Positions 7,698 through 16,170 are shown, counted from the first letter of the stretch. The stretch: 64,000 nucleotides of DNA from DATFFO01 sp963744905 (GCA_963744905.1 CAVUUV010000010.1:71684-135683); one strand, 5' to 3'. A program made the numbers and translations. The notes: generated by a model not told the origin, from the sequence alone.

Positions 7698-8472
7698 CTA
7701 ACCCGAAGCCTTCTCCAGCACCCGGCGCGCCCAAGCGATATCGGCCGCCTGCTCGTCGGCATCACCGGGGGTCTCGACGATGATCGGGCAATCGACCTCC
7801 GCCACAACGGCAGCCAGGTCCGAGGGGATTCATCTCTCCCCGACCCAGGTTGGCATGACGGTCTCGTCGTGAGTCGAACGGGTCGCGGGAGTCATTGAGA
7901 TGGACCAGGTCGATGCGCCCCGTGGCTTCCATGACCCTCTCCACCAGGCCGTCCATCGGCTCTCCCCCGGCCCAGGCGTGGCAGGTGTCCAGCACGAAAC
8001 CGACTCCGTAGCCTCCAATCTCCTCCCACAGGCCTGTCAGCTCCTCGATCCTCCGGGCCACCGCCTTGTCTCCACCGGCAGTGTTCTCGATCAGGATCGG
8101 GACTTCGGAGTCGACCTGATCGAGCGCCTTGGCCCAGCGGGTATAACCCTCCGACACTTCTCCCTCCCCGGTGACATGGCCTCCGTGAACCACGACTCCG
8201 GCAGCGGCGACGGTGGCGGCTGCGTCGCAGGTGTCCTGGAGGATCTTGCGGCTGGGGATCCGGACCCGGTTGTTGTCGGCGCAGAGGTTGATGAGATAGG
8301 GGGCGTGGACGTAGATGGGGACCTCGGCCGTCGCCAGCTCGATGGCGTCGAGGCGAGGAGCGGGCTTCTTCCACGACTGGGGGTTGGAGAGGAAGATCTG
8401 GACGACCTCGGCTCCCCTCTCCTCTGCCTCCTGTAGCGGACGGCGACTGGGTGTGTGCGCTCCGACGATCAT
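7698..8472 (-). CDS. nfo: Endonuclease IV, reading frame broken near 3' end
   Basis: This apurinic/apyrimidinic endonuclease of the Nfo family is a zinc TIM barrel acting in base-excision repair. Metal-site motifs are in order: VHAPYLINL, VVHGGHVTGEG, ILIENTAGG, LDTCHAWAGG, VHLNDSRDPF and RDRHANLGRGE. After GRGEMNP the frame shifts: the open frame runs on as unrelated Arg/Gly-rich sequence to 7762. One base fewer in the four-base run 7824-7827 restores SDLAAVVAEVDCPIIVETPG and a natural end at 7698. The last zinc-binding Glu (VETPG) is only in the restored tail. The ATG overlaps the upstream gene's stop (ATGA). Confidence 0.88.
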
Positions 8473-9155
8473 GCGTCTCTCTCACCCAGACGGACCATGG
8501 TGACCGCCTGATCGGCGACGGCTGTGGCCACCCGGGCGGCATTGTGTTCCCATTCCTTGGTGAAGAGGGCAACGGTGGTGTCGTCCAACCGGCGCCCTGC
8601 CCAAATACTGTCGGGCAGCAGTGATCCATCGGCGACCTGGATGATCAGGACCTCGAGCTCGTCTCCGTCGTCCTCGAGGGTCCCGGCGTCGAGGTCACGC
8701 AGGGAGATCCAGGGGAGGGTGACCGGAGGGCGGAACGGGCCCCCCATCCGCACGTGCAGGCCCGTGTCGTCGGTGGTCAGCACCGGGGCCGGCATGAACA
8801 GCTCCTTGAGCCCCCACAGCACCACCGCCCCGCCCACGACGATGAGGGCCCAGGCCCAGATGTAGTCGCGGGGCTCCAGCGTTTGCGGGTCGGAGGTGAA
8901 GATCCGATCGGTCAGCCAGGCCACGATCCTCTGGCGGGAGACGAAGTCGATCCCGACCACGATCGCCGGGATCCCCGCCAGGGAGATCAGCCAGGTGCGG
9001 AGGGTGGAGCGCCCGACCTCGTACGGTTCCAGTATCGGGGCCGCGGGCCCCGGCGGCCCGATGACCTCCGTTGACGTCTCGGATGGAGGCAGGTCGGCAT
9101 GGGAGCCGGGCCGCAAATGGGCACCCCGACCCTGGGCGGTGTCGTCGGACGTCAT
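8469..9155 (-). CDS. Two-helix membrane protein of unknown function
   Basis: This 228-residue protein has a Pro-rich acidic N-terminus (residues 1-50). Two hydrophobic segments follow, around residues 55-72 (TWLISLAGIPAIVVGIDF) and 95-115 (YIWAWALIVVGGAVVLWGL). The soluble C-terminal half contains GGPFRPPVTLPWISLRDLDA, which resembles a PH-like bacterial domain, but I would not assign a family. It overlaps pyrE upstream and nfo downstream by ATGA, so the three genes are translationally coupled. The frame stays open upstream of ATG 9155, but that region encodes pyrE in another frame. Confidence 0.75.
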   Translation of the reverse strand: MTSDDTAQGRGAHLRPGSHADLPPSETSTEVIGPPGPAAPILEPYEVGRSTLRTWLISLAGIPAIVVGIDFVSRQRIVAWLTDRIFTSDPQTLEPRDYIWAWALIVVGGAVVLWGLKELFMPAPVLTTDDTGLHVRMGGPFRPPVTLPWISLRDLDAGTLEDDGDELEVLIIQVADGSLLPDSIWAGRRLDDTTVALFTKEWEHNAARVATAVADQAVTMVRLGERDA

Positions 9156-9691
9156 TGGCCTACTCCCAGATCGGAGGGTATGGCCAGGGCCCGATAGGGA
9201 AGGTCGCGCCGTGCCATCTCTGCTCCCACGGTACCGTCGCTGCGATCGAACAGGGCGATGGCCTGGACCACCACCAAACCATGGTCCACCGCCACATCGA
9301 TCGCTTCGAAGAAGGCCCCTCCGGTCGTGGTGGTGTCTTCCAGCACCGCCACCGCAGTGCCGGAGGGGACCGGGCCCACCAGACGTCCTCCGGTCCCGTG
9401 GTCCTTGGCCGCCTTGCGGATCGAGAAGGCATCGACGGCTCCCCCCGAGCACACGGCGGCGGCGATGGCGATCGGGTCGGCCCCCATCGTCATGCCACCC
9501 ACCGCCCGGACATCGTGGTCCAGCACGGCCAGCACCGCCTCGCCGACCAGGCGGGCCCCCTCACCCGAGAAGGTGGTCTGGCGAGCGTCCAGATACCAGT
9601 CGGCTCGCCGACCAGAGGCGAGGGTGAAGGGGCCGTCGGTGCGTAGTGAGTGCGAGCGCAGATGATCGAGCAAGTCGGTGGGGTACGCCAT
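9152..9691 (-). CDS. pyrE: Orotate phosphoribosyltransferase
   Basis: PyrE joins orotate to PRPP to make OMP in pyrimidine synthesis. The 179-residue product has the substrate-binding ASGRRADWYLDARQ, GGMTMGADPIA and the PRPP loop VLEDTTTTGGAFFEA. Length and motif order fit the family. ATG 9691 gives MAYPTDLLDHLRS, the usual N-terminus; an upstream extension is possible but unsupported. The start faces a divergent gene across 170 bases that hold a cluster of phased repeats (9731-9839), which could be control sites for pyrE, its neighbour, or both. Confidence 0.94.
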   Translation of the reverse strand: MAYPTDLLDHLRSHSLRTDGPFTLASGRRADWYLDARQTTFSGEGARLVGEAVLAVLDHDVRAVGGMTMGADPIAIAAAVCSGGAVDAFSIRKAAKDHGTGGRLVGPVPSGTAVAVLEDTTTTGGAFFEAIDVAVDHGLVVVQAIALFDRSDGTVGAEMARRDLPYRALAIPSDLGVGQ

Positions 9692-9730
9692 CGATCGGGA
9701 TGGTATCGACCCCACCCGCCAAGCCAGCCC

Positions 9731-9839
9731 TTCTTTGGAGGAGGGCAAACGCTCCACAGCTTCTTTGGACGGTGGCCATCGCTATGCGTTCCTGACGGTC
9801 CAAAGAACGATGGGGGCGTTCCTCACCGTCCAAAGAAGC
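9731..9839. repeat. 30-bp-phased TTCTTTGGA/GTCCAAAGAA cluster
   Basis: TTCTTTGGA occurs at 9731 and 9761, and its complement GTCCAAAGAA at 9798 and 9828; each pair is spaced exactly 30 bp. The inner arms form a perfect 16-bp inverted repeat, GCTTCTTTGGACGGTG at 9759-9774 against 9824-9839. The reversed pair also shares 20 of 22 bases (9786-9807 and 9816-9837). The cluster fills the space between divergent pyrE and the AtuA-like gene. Thirty bp is about three helical turns, as expected for tandem protein sites on one DNA face. A dispersed repeat or hairpin element is the alternative. Confidence 0.7.
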
Positions 9840-9861
9840 GGGCGCTCTAACGTCACCGGGA

Positions 9862-11655
9862 ATGGAGCCGCTCCGGATCGCCAACTGCTCGGGGTTCTTC
9901 GGGGACCGCCTCTCCGCGGCGGCGGAGATGGTCAACGGAGGGCCGATCGATTACCTGACCGGTGACTACCTGGCCGAGTTGACCATGGCCTTGCTGTGGC
10001 GCACCCGCTCCCGCCATCCCGAGGCGGGCTACGCCCGAACCTTCCTCACCCAGATGAAACAGGTCATGGCGACCTGCCTCGAACGGGGGATACGGGTGGT
10101 AGTCAACGCCGGGGGCCTCAACCCGACCGGTCTGGCCGACGCCCTGGAGGCTTTGGCCGCCGACCTGGGAGTCGATCCGGTGGTGGCGGCGGTGGACGGC
10201 GACGACCTGATGGACCGCCTCGACCGGGTTCCGCTGGCCTCATTCGTCGACGACTCGCCGCTGTCTCAGACCGGTGTAACCCCGGTGACGGCCAACGCCT
10301 ATATGGGGTGCTGGGGCATCGTCGAGGCCCTGGCCCGGGGCGCCGACATCGTGGTGACGGGACGGGTGACCGACGCCGCCCTGGTCATGGGGCCCGCCGC
10401 CCATCACTTCGGGTGGGGACGCGACGACTGGGACCGGCTGGCCGGGGCGCTGGTGGCGGGCCACGTGATCGAATGTGGTGCCCAGGCCACCGGAGGAAAC
10501 TACTCGTTCTTCGAGGAGGTCCCCGGGCTGGAGCACGTCGGCTTCCCGCTGGTCGAGATGGATCCCGACGGCAGCTTCGTGGTCACCAAGCACTCCGGCA
10601 CGGGCGGCATGGTCACGGAGGGGACGGTCACGGCTCAGTTGCTCTACGAGGTGGGCGGCCATCGCTACGCCAATCCCGACGTGACGGCCCGCTTCGACAC
10701 GATCGGTTTGGAGCAAACCGGTCATGACCGGGTCCGGGTGAGCGGGGTGATCGGCCAGCCCCCGCCGTCACAGCTCAAGGTGGCGGTGAATTACATGGGT
10801 GGCTATCGCAACCAGGTCAGCTTCGTTCTCACCGGCCTCGACATCGAGGCCAAGGCGGCGGCGGCGGAGACGGCCCTGTGGCAGGCGCTGGGAGGGAGGG
10901 ACTCCGTCGAGGAAGCCGACGTCGAACTGGTGCGTTGGGACCGCCCCGACCCGACCAGCAACGATCTGGCCATGGCCCACCTCCGGGTCACGGTGAAGGA
11001 TCGAGATCCGGAGAAGGTCGGACGCCGATTCTCGGGGGCGGCCGTGGAACTGGCCCTGGCCAACTACCCGGGATTCTTCGCCACCACGCCGCCCGGCGAC
11101 GCCTCGCCCTATGCGGTGTACTGGCCCGCCACGGTCGATCGGATGCTGGTTCCGGCCCGGGTCCATGTCGGCGGAGAAGTTACCGAGGTGTCGAGCGGCG
11201 CTCCCGCCACCAGCGACGACCTGGGCGACGTGGGGGTGGCGGTTCCACCTCCTCCGCCGTCGACCGAGACGGTGAGAGCCCCCCTGGGGCGGGTGGCCGG
11301 AGCGAGGTCGGGCGACAAGGGCGGCGACGCCAACGTGGGGATCTGGGTGGAGGATCACGCTGCCTTCGCCTGGCTGAACCACCTCCTCAGCGAGCAAGGA
11401 TTCCGCCGGCTGGTGCCCGAAGCGGAGTCTCTGGCCATCGAGCGACACGTATTCCCCAACCTTTCGGCGGTCAATTTCGTCGTCAAGGGCCTCCTGGGGC
11501 AGGGAGTCGCCGCCTCCACCCGGCTCGACCCACAGGCCAAGTCGCTGGGCGAATACGTCCGGGCCAGGTTGGTGGACGTGCCGGCCGCCTATTTGGGTCG
11601 CCCGGATGGTGCAGGGAACGGTGAGGGTGGCGGTAGCATCCTGCCTGGGAAATGA
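9862..11655 (+). CDS. AtuA-like (acyclic terpene utilisation, DUF1446) protein
   Basis: The 597-residue product has the two-part AtuA layout. The N-terminal domain (1-450) has RIANCSGFFGDRLSAAAEMV, VVVNAGGLNPTGLADALE, ANAYMGCWGIVEALARGADI and TGRVTDAALVMGP. The small C-terminal domain (500-590) begins RVAGARSGDKGGDANVGIWV. AtuA is needed for citronellol/geraniol breakdown in Pseudomonas, but its chemistry is unsettled. Here it is not next to carboxylases or dehydrogenases of that pathway; it overlaps a prenyltransferase gene by ATGA. Start ATG 9862 gives the conserved N-terminus, with only a weak ribosome-binding site. Confidence 0.85.
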   Translation: MEPLRIANCSGFFGDRLSAAAEMVNGGPIDYLTGDYLAELTMALLWRTRSRHPEAGYARTFLTQMKQVMATCLERGIRVVVNAGGLNPTGLADALEALAADLGVDPVVAAVDGDDLMDRLDRVPLASFVDDSPLSQTGVTPVTANAYMGCWGIVEALARGADIVVTGRVTDAALVMGPAAHHFGWGRDDWDRLAGALVAGHVIECGAQATGGNYSFFEEVPGLEHVGFPLVEMDPDGSFVVTKHSGTGGMVTEGTVTAQLLYEVGGHRYANPDVTARFDTIGLEQTGHDRVRVSGVIGQPPPSQLKVAVNYMGGYRNQVSFVLTGLDIEAKAAAAETALWQALGGRDSVEEADVELVRWDRPDPTSNDLAMAHLRVTVKDRDPEKVGRRFSGAAVELALANYPGFFATTPPGDASPYAVYWPATVDRMLVPARVHVGGEVTEVSSGAPATSDDLGDVGVAVPPPPPSTETVRAPLGRVAGARSGDKGGDANVGIWVEDHAAFAWLNHLLSEQGFRRLVPEAESLAIERHVFPNLSAVNFVVKGLLGQGVAASTRLDPQAKSLGEYVRARLVDVPAAYLGRPDGAGNGEGGGSILPGK

Positions 11656-12425
11656 CACGACCGAGCAGCCTTCTCTACAAGCTGTACGAGGACCGTCTGG
11701 TCCGCTCCCTGGACAAGGACCGGCTCCCTCACCATCTGGGCATCGTCCTCGACGGCCACCGCCGCTACGCCCGTCATCAGGGGCTGGCCAGCTACACCGA
11801 CTCCTATCGGGCCGGGATGCGCCGCTTCGAGGATTTCCTGGGCTGGGCCCAGGAGCTCGACATCCCCGCCGTCACCGCCTGGGTGCTGTCCCGGGAGAAC
11901 CTGGAGCGAGCCCGGGAGGAGCTGGAGCCCTACTTCGAGGTGCTGATCGAGTTGTTCGGCCGTCTTCGCACCCTTCCCGCCTGCCAGGACATGACCATCC
12001 GCTTCATCGGTTCGCTCGACCTGCTCCCCGACGAACTGGTCCTGGCGGCCAAGGACGCCGAATCGGCCCGCACCGACGGTTCCCGCCATCTCAACATCGC
12101 CATGGGCTACGGGGGCCGCCAGGAGATCGTCGACGCCGCCCGAGACCTGGTCTCGGACCTGGCCCGCTCCGGAGTGGACGCTTCCGAGATGGCGGCCCGC
12201 ATCGACGCCGACGCCCTGGCCCGCCACATGTACTCGGCCGACCTCCCCGATCCGGATCTCCTGATCCGCACCTCGGGCGAATCGCGGTTGTCGGGGTTCT
12301 TGCTGTGGCAATCCGCCTACGCCGAGTTCGTGTTCGTCGACGTCTACTGGCCCGCATTCCGCCGGGTGGACTTCCTGCGCGCCATCCGCGACTTCAACCG
12401 CCGCGATCGGCGCTTCGGCCGCTGA
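11652..12425 (+). CDS. Cis-prenyltransferase (UppS/DPPS family)
   Basis: This 257-residue protein has the family motifs in order: HLGIVLDGHRRYARHQG (residues 27-43), AVTAWVLSRENLERA, IRFIGSLDLLP, LNIAMGYGGRQEIVDA, and DLLIRTSGESRLSGFLLWQS. The family condenses isopentenyl diphosphate onto an allylic diphosphate in cis; long-chain members make undecaprenyl or decaprenyl carriers. The usual DGNxRW is DGHRRY here, replacing the conserved Asn that helps bind the substrate. Chain length and function therefore cannot be read off. It overlaps the AtuA-like gene (ATGA) and is probably coupled to it. It converges on the next gene with a 12-base gap. Confidence 0.88.
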   Translation: MTRPSSLLYKLYEDRLVRSLDKDRLPHHLGIVLDGHRRYARHQGLASYTDSYRAGMRRFEDFLGWAQELDIPAVTAWVLSRENLERAREELEPYFEVLIELFGRLRTLPACQDMTIRFIGSLDLLPDELVLAAKDAESARTDGSRHLNIAMGYGGRQEIVDAARDLVSDLARSGVDASEMAARIDADALARHMYSADLPDPDLLIRTSGESRLSGFLLWQSAYAEFVFVDVYWPAFRRVDFLRAIRDFNRRDRRFGR

Positions 12426-12437
12426 GGCCGTTTCCGT

Positions 12438-13454
12438 CTACAGGTGGGGGGCGACTTCCTCCGCCAGGCGCTGCATCAGCTCGACCTGATCCGCATAGGG
12501 GAGGGTGGCGAAGTAGCTGCGGGCCACGAACTCCACCGGCAGCGGGGCCCGGCGGCGGATCTCCTGCAAGGTGGAGACGATCTGGTCGGGTGTTCCGACC
12601 ACCGTGGACCGACCGAACAGCCGATCCCGCTTGTCCTCGGTCAGCTCCGGCGCCGCCGGAGGCGGGCCGGGGCGGTCGGCGGAGTCCTCCATGTCCGAGT
12701 ACTTCCACATCATGTGCCACAGGTGGGGCGTGTAACGCTGCCAGGCATCGTCGACCGAGTCCCCGGGAAGCATGACCGAGTAGTGGACGATGCGTAGCTC
12801 GGCCGGGTCCCGGTCGACGCGCTCGCATTCGTCCACCACCCACTCCAGCATTCGCAGGAACTTCTCGGTGGGCACGTTGGCGAAGAGCCCATCGGCCAGG
12901 CGGGCAGCACGGCGAATGGCCGCCTCGGCTCCTCCCCCGATCAGGATGGGTATCCGCGCCGACGGTGTGGGCCGGACCGCCAGTCGGGGGAGGTCGTACA
13001 CCGATCCCGAGTGCTCGAAGACCTCACCACTCCATGCCCGGTGAAGGATGGTGAGGGTCTCCTCCATCGCCCGCCCTCGCTTGCTCATCTCCGCCCCCAG
13101 GCCCTCGAACTCGGCTGCGGACCAGCCCAGGCCCAGACCCAGGGTGAGGCGACCCTTGCTGAGGAGGCTGGCGGTGGCGGCGTCCTCGGCCAGGCGGAGA
13201 GGATGGTGAAGTGGAGCCAGGATGACGCCGGTGCCGACTTCGATCGTGGACGTGGCGGCGGCGATGGCGCCGCTCACCACCAGCAGGGACGGCATGTAGC
13301 CGTCATCGACGAAATGGTGCTCGGTGGTCCAAATCGACGAAAGTCCGAGTCGCTCCGCCTCCACCGCTAACCGTATCGTTTCGTCGTAGGCACGGGACCA
13401 ATCGGTCTCGCCGGGACGCAGCTGGGCACTCAACAGACCGAACCCGAGGCTCAT
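12438..13454 (-). CDS. LLM-class flavin-dependent oxidoreductase
   Basis: This 338-residue luciferase-like monooxygenase fold protein has AEERLG-type helix 2 (AVEAERLGLSSIWTTEHHF), TGVILAPLHHPLRLAEDAAT, SKGRLTLGLGLGWSAAEFEGLG and the PILIGGGAEAAIRRAARLADG region. Such enzymes use FMN or F420 to oxidise or reduce small molecules; many actinobacterial members use F420, but the cofactor cannot be read here. ATG 13454 has GAAAGGAAC upstream and is preferred over the longer frame. The gene is alone, with the 162-bp tandem duplication directly upstream of its start. Confidence 0.88.
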   Translation of the reverse strand: MSLGFGLLSAQLRPGETDWSRAYDETIRLAVEAERLGLSSIWTTEHHFVDDGYMPSLLVVSGAIAAATSTIEVGTGVILAPLHHPLRLAEDAATASLLSKGRLTLGLGLGWSAAEFEGLGAEMSKRGRAMEETLTILHRAWSGEVFEHSGSVYDLPRLAVRPTPSARIPILIGGGAEAAIRRAARLADGLFANVPTEKFLRMLEWVVDECERVDRDPAELRIVHYSVMLPGDSVDDAWQRYTPHLWHMMWKYSDMEDSADRPGPPPAAPELTEDKRDRLFGRSTVVGTPDQIVSTLQEIRRRAPLPVEFVARSYFATLPYADQVELMQRLAEEVAPHL

Positions 13455-13492
13455 GGTGGTGGTTCCTTTCGACGGGGGGCTGAGACTAAGTA

Positions 13493-13816
13493 CTCCGCGT
13501 CGCAATTACGGTCGCATGTTTCGGCGAGTCGGCGGCGTCGATGGCAAGGACGCAGTCCGCAGGCGCACCCGCAGCGGTGCGTCAAGGACGAGGACACAGC
13601 AAGCGGCGTAGCCGGCCGCTGAAACGTCAGCGTAATTACGGGGCGGGGTACTAACTCCGCGTCGCAATTACGGTCGCATGTTTCGGCGAGTCGGCGGCGT
13701 CGATGGCAAGGACGCAGTCCGCAGGCGCACCCGCAGCGGTGCGTCAAGGACGAGGACACAGCAAGCGGCGTAGCCGGCCGTTGAAACGTCAGCGTAATTA
13801 CGGGGCGGGGTGCTAA
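13493..13816. repeat. 162-bp sequence in tandem duplicate
   Basis: Two head-to-tail 162-bp copies (13493-13654 and 13655-13816) differ at only about two positions (ccgctg/ccgttg and gtacta/gtgcta). Each starts CTCCGCGTCGCAATTACGG and ends near GTAATTACGGGGCGGGG, so each has a short AATTAC-containing motif at both edges. A degraded relative is visible around 18612-18715 (GGCAAGGA...CGCAGTC...GACACAGC). The unit is a multiple of three and leaves an open frame, but no protein is recognisable. It looks like a non-coding dispersed repeat with a recent tandem duplication. It fills most of the 447-base gap between genes. Confidence 0.9.
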
Positions 13817-13901
13817 GCCAGAAGGTCCCGGACTCGCTCGATCGAGAGGCACCCATCCTCGAATCCCGCCAGGAGTAGAGTTGCCAGGCGTGGAGGCTGC
13901 A

Positions 13902-14288
13902 ATGAAGCGACTCCAATGGATGCAGACCGAACACGGCTGGCGCTGCGATGCGTATCAGATCGAGCTCCTTGCCCCCGGCTTCTGGGTACTGAGTCAACAC
14001 AGCGGTCGCTCCCCGTGGCCCGAGGTAATCGCCAGCGGGGGTTCGTTGAAAGGCCTGAAGAGGCGGGCGTGGCGCTTAGAGGCCAGACTCCGGGGACGGC
14101 GTCGCCTGGTCTCGTACCTGGCGTGGCTGGCGGCCAGCGTGATTTTGGCCGCGGCGGTGCACGGTATTCAGACCCTGTTCGTCATGGCGATCGTGGTCGT
14201 CTTCCTCCTGACCCTGCGCGTGATCGGCTTCTGGGTTGGCCTGACGACCGGTCGAGGCTGGAACCGCCTGGCCGATACCTATCAGTAG
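13902..14288 (+). CDS. Small two-helix membrane protein, unknown
   Basis: This 128-residue hypothetical protein has a soluble N-terminal half (MKRLQWMQTEHGWRCDAYQI, then GFWVLSQHSGRSPWPEV). A basic stretch (KGLKRRAWRLEARLRGRRR) precedes two hydrophobic helices (YLAWLAASVILAAAVHGI and TLFVMAIVVVFLLTLRVIGF). The first half resembles short domains that sense or bind a partner, but I do not recognise the family. ATG 13902 is chosen for the GGAGG five bases upstream; TTG 13881 with AGGAG is a possible alternative. It lies between the tandem repeat and the first MITE-like element. Confidence 0.65.
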   Translation: MKRLQWMQTEHGWRCDAYQIELLAPGFWVLSQHSGRSPWPEVIASGGSLKGLKRRAWRLEARLRGRRRLVSYLAWLAASVILAAAVHGIQTLFVMAIVVVFLLTLRVIGFWVGLTTGRGWNRLADTYQ

Positions 14289-14399
14289 ACGGAGCCTGCG
14301 AAATCAGACGAGGCAGTTCTGCAGGCGGTGATAGAAGCGATCTCCACCGCCACTGCTTCCGGACCGAGGCGGCGGACGGGTCCCGGCGCTGGGTCCGAA

Positions 14400-14566
14400 C
14401 TAGGAGCCCGTTGAACAATGCATGTCACCCATCTCGCGACCATGCATCACCACCCACTGCGTTCTCGGCCCCGCCATTCCGGCACAAGGAGTGGCGAAAC
14501 CTCGGCCTTGCGGCTGGCGCGCCTGGCCGCCAATCCGAGCAACGGCATTATCCAACAGGCTCCTAG
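14400..14566. mobile_element. MITE-like element, copy 1
   Basis: This ~167-bp non-coding element has imperfect terminal inverted repeats: CTAGGAGCCCGTTGAACAATGC at one end against the complement of GCATTATCCAACAGGCTCCTAG at the other, with three mismatches. TA sits directly outside each GGAGCC end, as for a TA target duplication. A nearly identical copy lies inverted at 18737-18904. No transposase is present in the window. The ends and TA target would suit mobilisation by an IS5- or Tc1-like enzyme, but that is inference. It occupies half of the 330-base gap upstream of the hemolysin-III gene. Confidence 0.85.
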
Positions 14567-14618
14567 GTCGCCCGGAGGGTGGCGGGTTGTCAGACCGGTT
14601 GCGTAGTCTGTTGGCCAG

Positions 14619-15272
14619 ATGGAACGCATCACATGGGGTCGAATGCAGAACCCGCTCCGTGGCATTCTCCACGGTTCGGCTGCCGTGGTGGCCACCGGAG
14701 GCCTGGCCTACCTGGTCACGCGAGCCTGGGGCCGGATCGCCATCCTCTCGGCCGTTCTCCTCTACGGGCTGGCTCTCGTCACCATGTACACGGTCTCTGC
14801 TCTCTACCACTCGGTGCCCTGGACACAACGCTGGAAAGCCCGAATGCAGCGGGTCGACCATTCGCTTATCTTCCTGGTCGTGGCCGGGACCTTCACCCCC
14901 TTCGCCCTGACCGCGCTGGGCGGCATCCGCCAACTGGTCGCTCTCACTCTGGTGTGGGCAATCGCGGTGACGGGGATCGTCCTCAAGTTCGCCCTCCCGG
15001 ACCCCAGGACCTGGCTGTCGGTCACCCTGCAGATGGCCATGGGCTGGTCTGCTCTGATCTGGCTGCCCTGGATACTGGCCAGTATGGGATGGGGTGCGGT
15101 GATCCTGATCATGGCGGGCGGCCTGTGCTACACGATCGGGACCATCGTCTACGCCACCAAACGGCCCCGGCTCTTTCCCAGGATCTTCAGCTACCACGAG
15201 CTGTTCCACATCCTGGTCATCGCCGGATCGAGCCTTCATTTCTGGGCCATCGCCCGATACGTGATCGTCTAG
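14619..15272 (+). CDS. Hemolysin III / PAQR family membrane protein
   Basis: This 217-residue seven-helix protein carries the family's metal-site motifs: SALYHSVPW (residues 60-68), RVDHSLIFLVVAGTFTPFAL (84-103) and YHELFHILVIAGSSLHFWAI near the C-terminus. Homologues include Bacillus hemolysin III and eukaryotic adiponectin-receptor-like hydrolases; the bacterial role is unsettled and may concern membrane lipid balance. It begins about 50 bases after the MITE-like element and is followed by a DMT transporter gene on the same strand. Confidence 0.9.
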   Translation: MERITWGRMQNPLRGILHGSAAVVATGGLAYLVTRAWGRIAILSAVLLYGLALVTMYTVSALYHSVPWTQRWKARMQRVDHSLIFLVVAGTFTPFALTALGGIRQLVALTLVWAIAVTGIVLKFALPDPRTWLSVTLQMAMGWSALIWLPWILASMGWGAVILIMAGGLCYTIGTIVYATKRPRLFPRIFSYHELFHILVIAGSSLHFWAIARYVIV

Positions 15273-15314
15273 GATTCCCACGTCGTCGAATCCGGTTCGA
15301 ATAGCCTCCGCCCG

Positions 15315-16170
15315 GTGCGAGAAGGAAGGGCGGCGACGTTGGTGGTGGCGGCCGCCGTCCTGTGGGGAACCACGGGCACCGCCCAGGCCCTCGGTCAGGC
15401 GGAGAGCTCTCCGCTCAGCGTCGGGGCGCTGCGGATGGCGATCGGGGCCGCCGGGTTGCTGGCCGTCTCGTGGCATCGGCTCAGCCGTCCGCCCCCGGGA
15501 TGGTTGGTGCTCTCCGCCGTCTGTATGGCGGGCTACCAGGTGTGCTTCTTCTCGAGCGTGGCCCGGATCGGTGTGGCCCTGGGCACCGTAGTGGCGCTGG
15601 GTAGCGCCCCCGTCATGGCCGGCGCTGTTGGGCCGGGTTATCCGCCGGGAGGTACTGGGCCTGCGCTGGCTCCTGGCCACGGCTTCGGCGGTGATCGGAG
15701 TGGCCCTGATCGCCGCCGCCCCCAGCGATGGTGACCCTCTCGGGCTGACCCTGGCCCTGGGCGCCGGGTTGGCCTATGCGGTCTATGCCCTCAGCTCGAA
15801 GTACCTGGTGGAGAGACTCCACCCCACCGCCGCCATGGCCCTGACATTTGCCGGCGCGGCCGTGTTGCTCGCACCCCTGCTGGCGGGCGCCGACCTGGAC
15901 TGGCTGTCCCGAGTTCGGGGCGTGGCTGCGGCCGTCTGGCTGGGTCTGGGCGCCACCACCCTGGCATACATCGCTTTCGCCCGCGGCCTCCAGGGGACCC
16001 GGGTGGGCAACGCCGCCACCCTCACCCTGGCCGAGCCCGCCACGGCCGCTGTGCTCGGTTTCGCCGTGCTGGGCGAGCGGCCTGGATGGGAGGGATGGCT
16101 GGGAGTGACGCTGGTGATGGGAGCGGTGTGGATACTGGCCAGGTGGCGGACGGCGAGCGTCAGCCCCTGA
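15315..16170 (+). CDS. EamA/DMT superfamily transporter, frame broken
   Basis: Two abutting frames together give one ten-helix drug/metabolite transporter. The first (15315 to about 15624) encodes VVAAAVLWGTTGTAQALGQ through GTVVALGSAPVMAG. The second, entered at about 15625, continues LLGRVIRREVLGLRWLLA, AYAVYALSSKYLVERLHP and GATTLAYIAFARGLQ, and ends at 16170. Each half is one EamA repeat. A single extra base around 15621-15625 breaks the frame. It may be a true pseudogene or an assembly error; the second repeat shows no other decay, which favours error. The 3' end overlaps the convergent pepP gene by 11 bases. Confidence 0.85.

Noticed and set aside
9731..9839. CRISPR-like repeats with 30-bp spacing
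   Set aside because: Core units are about 10 bases, occur in both orientations, and intervening sequence is itself repeated.
13486..13499. CTAAGTACTCCGCG shared with 59611-59624 as a dispersed repeat
   Set aside because: A 14-base match is expected by chance in 64 kb, and the flanks do not match.
13451..13852. 133-residue frame across the 162-bp repeats
   Set aside because: It is open only because the repeat length is a multiple of three; no family, start signal or helper context.
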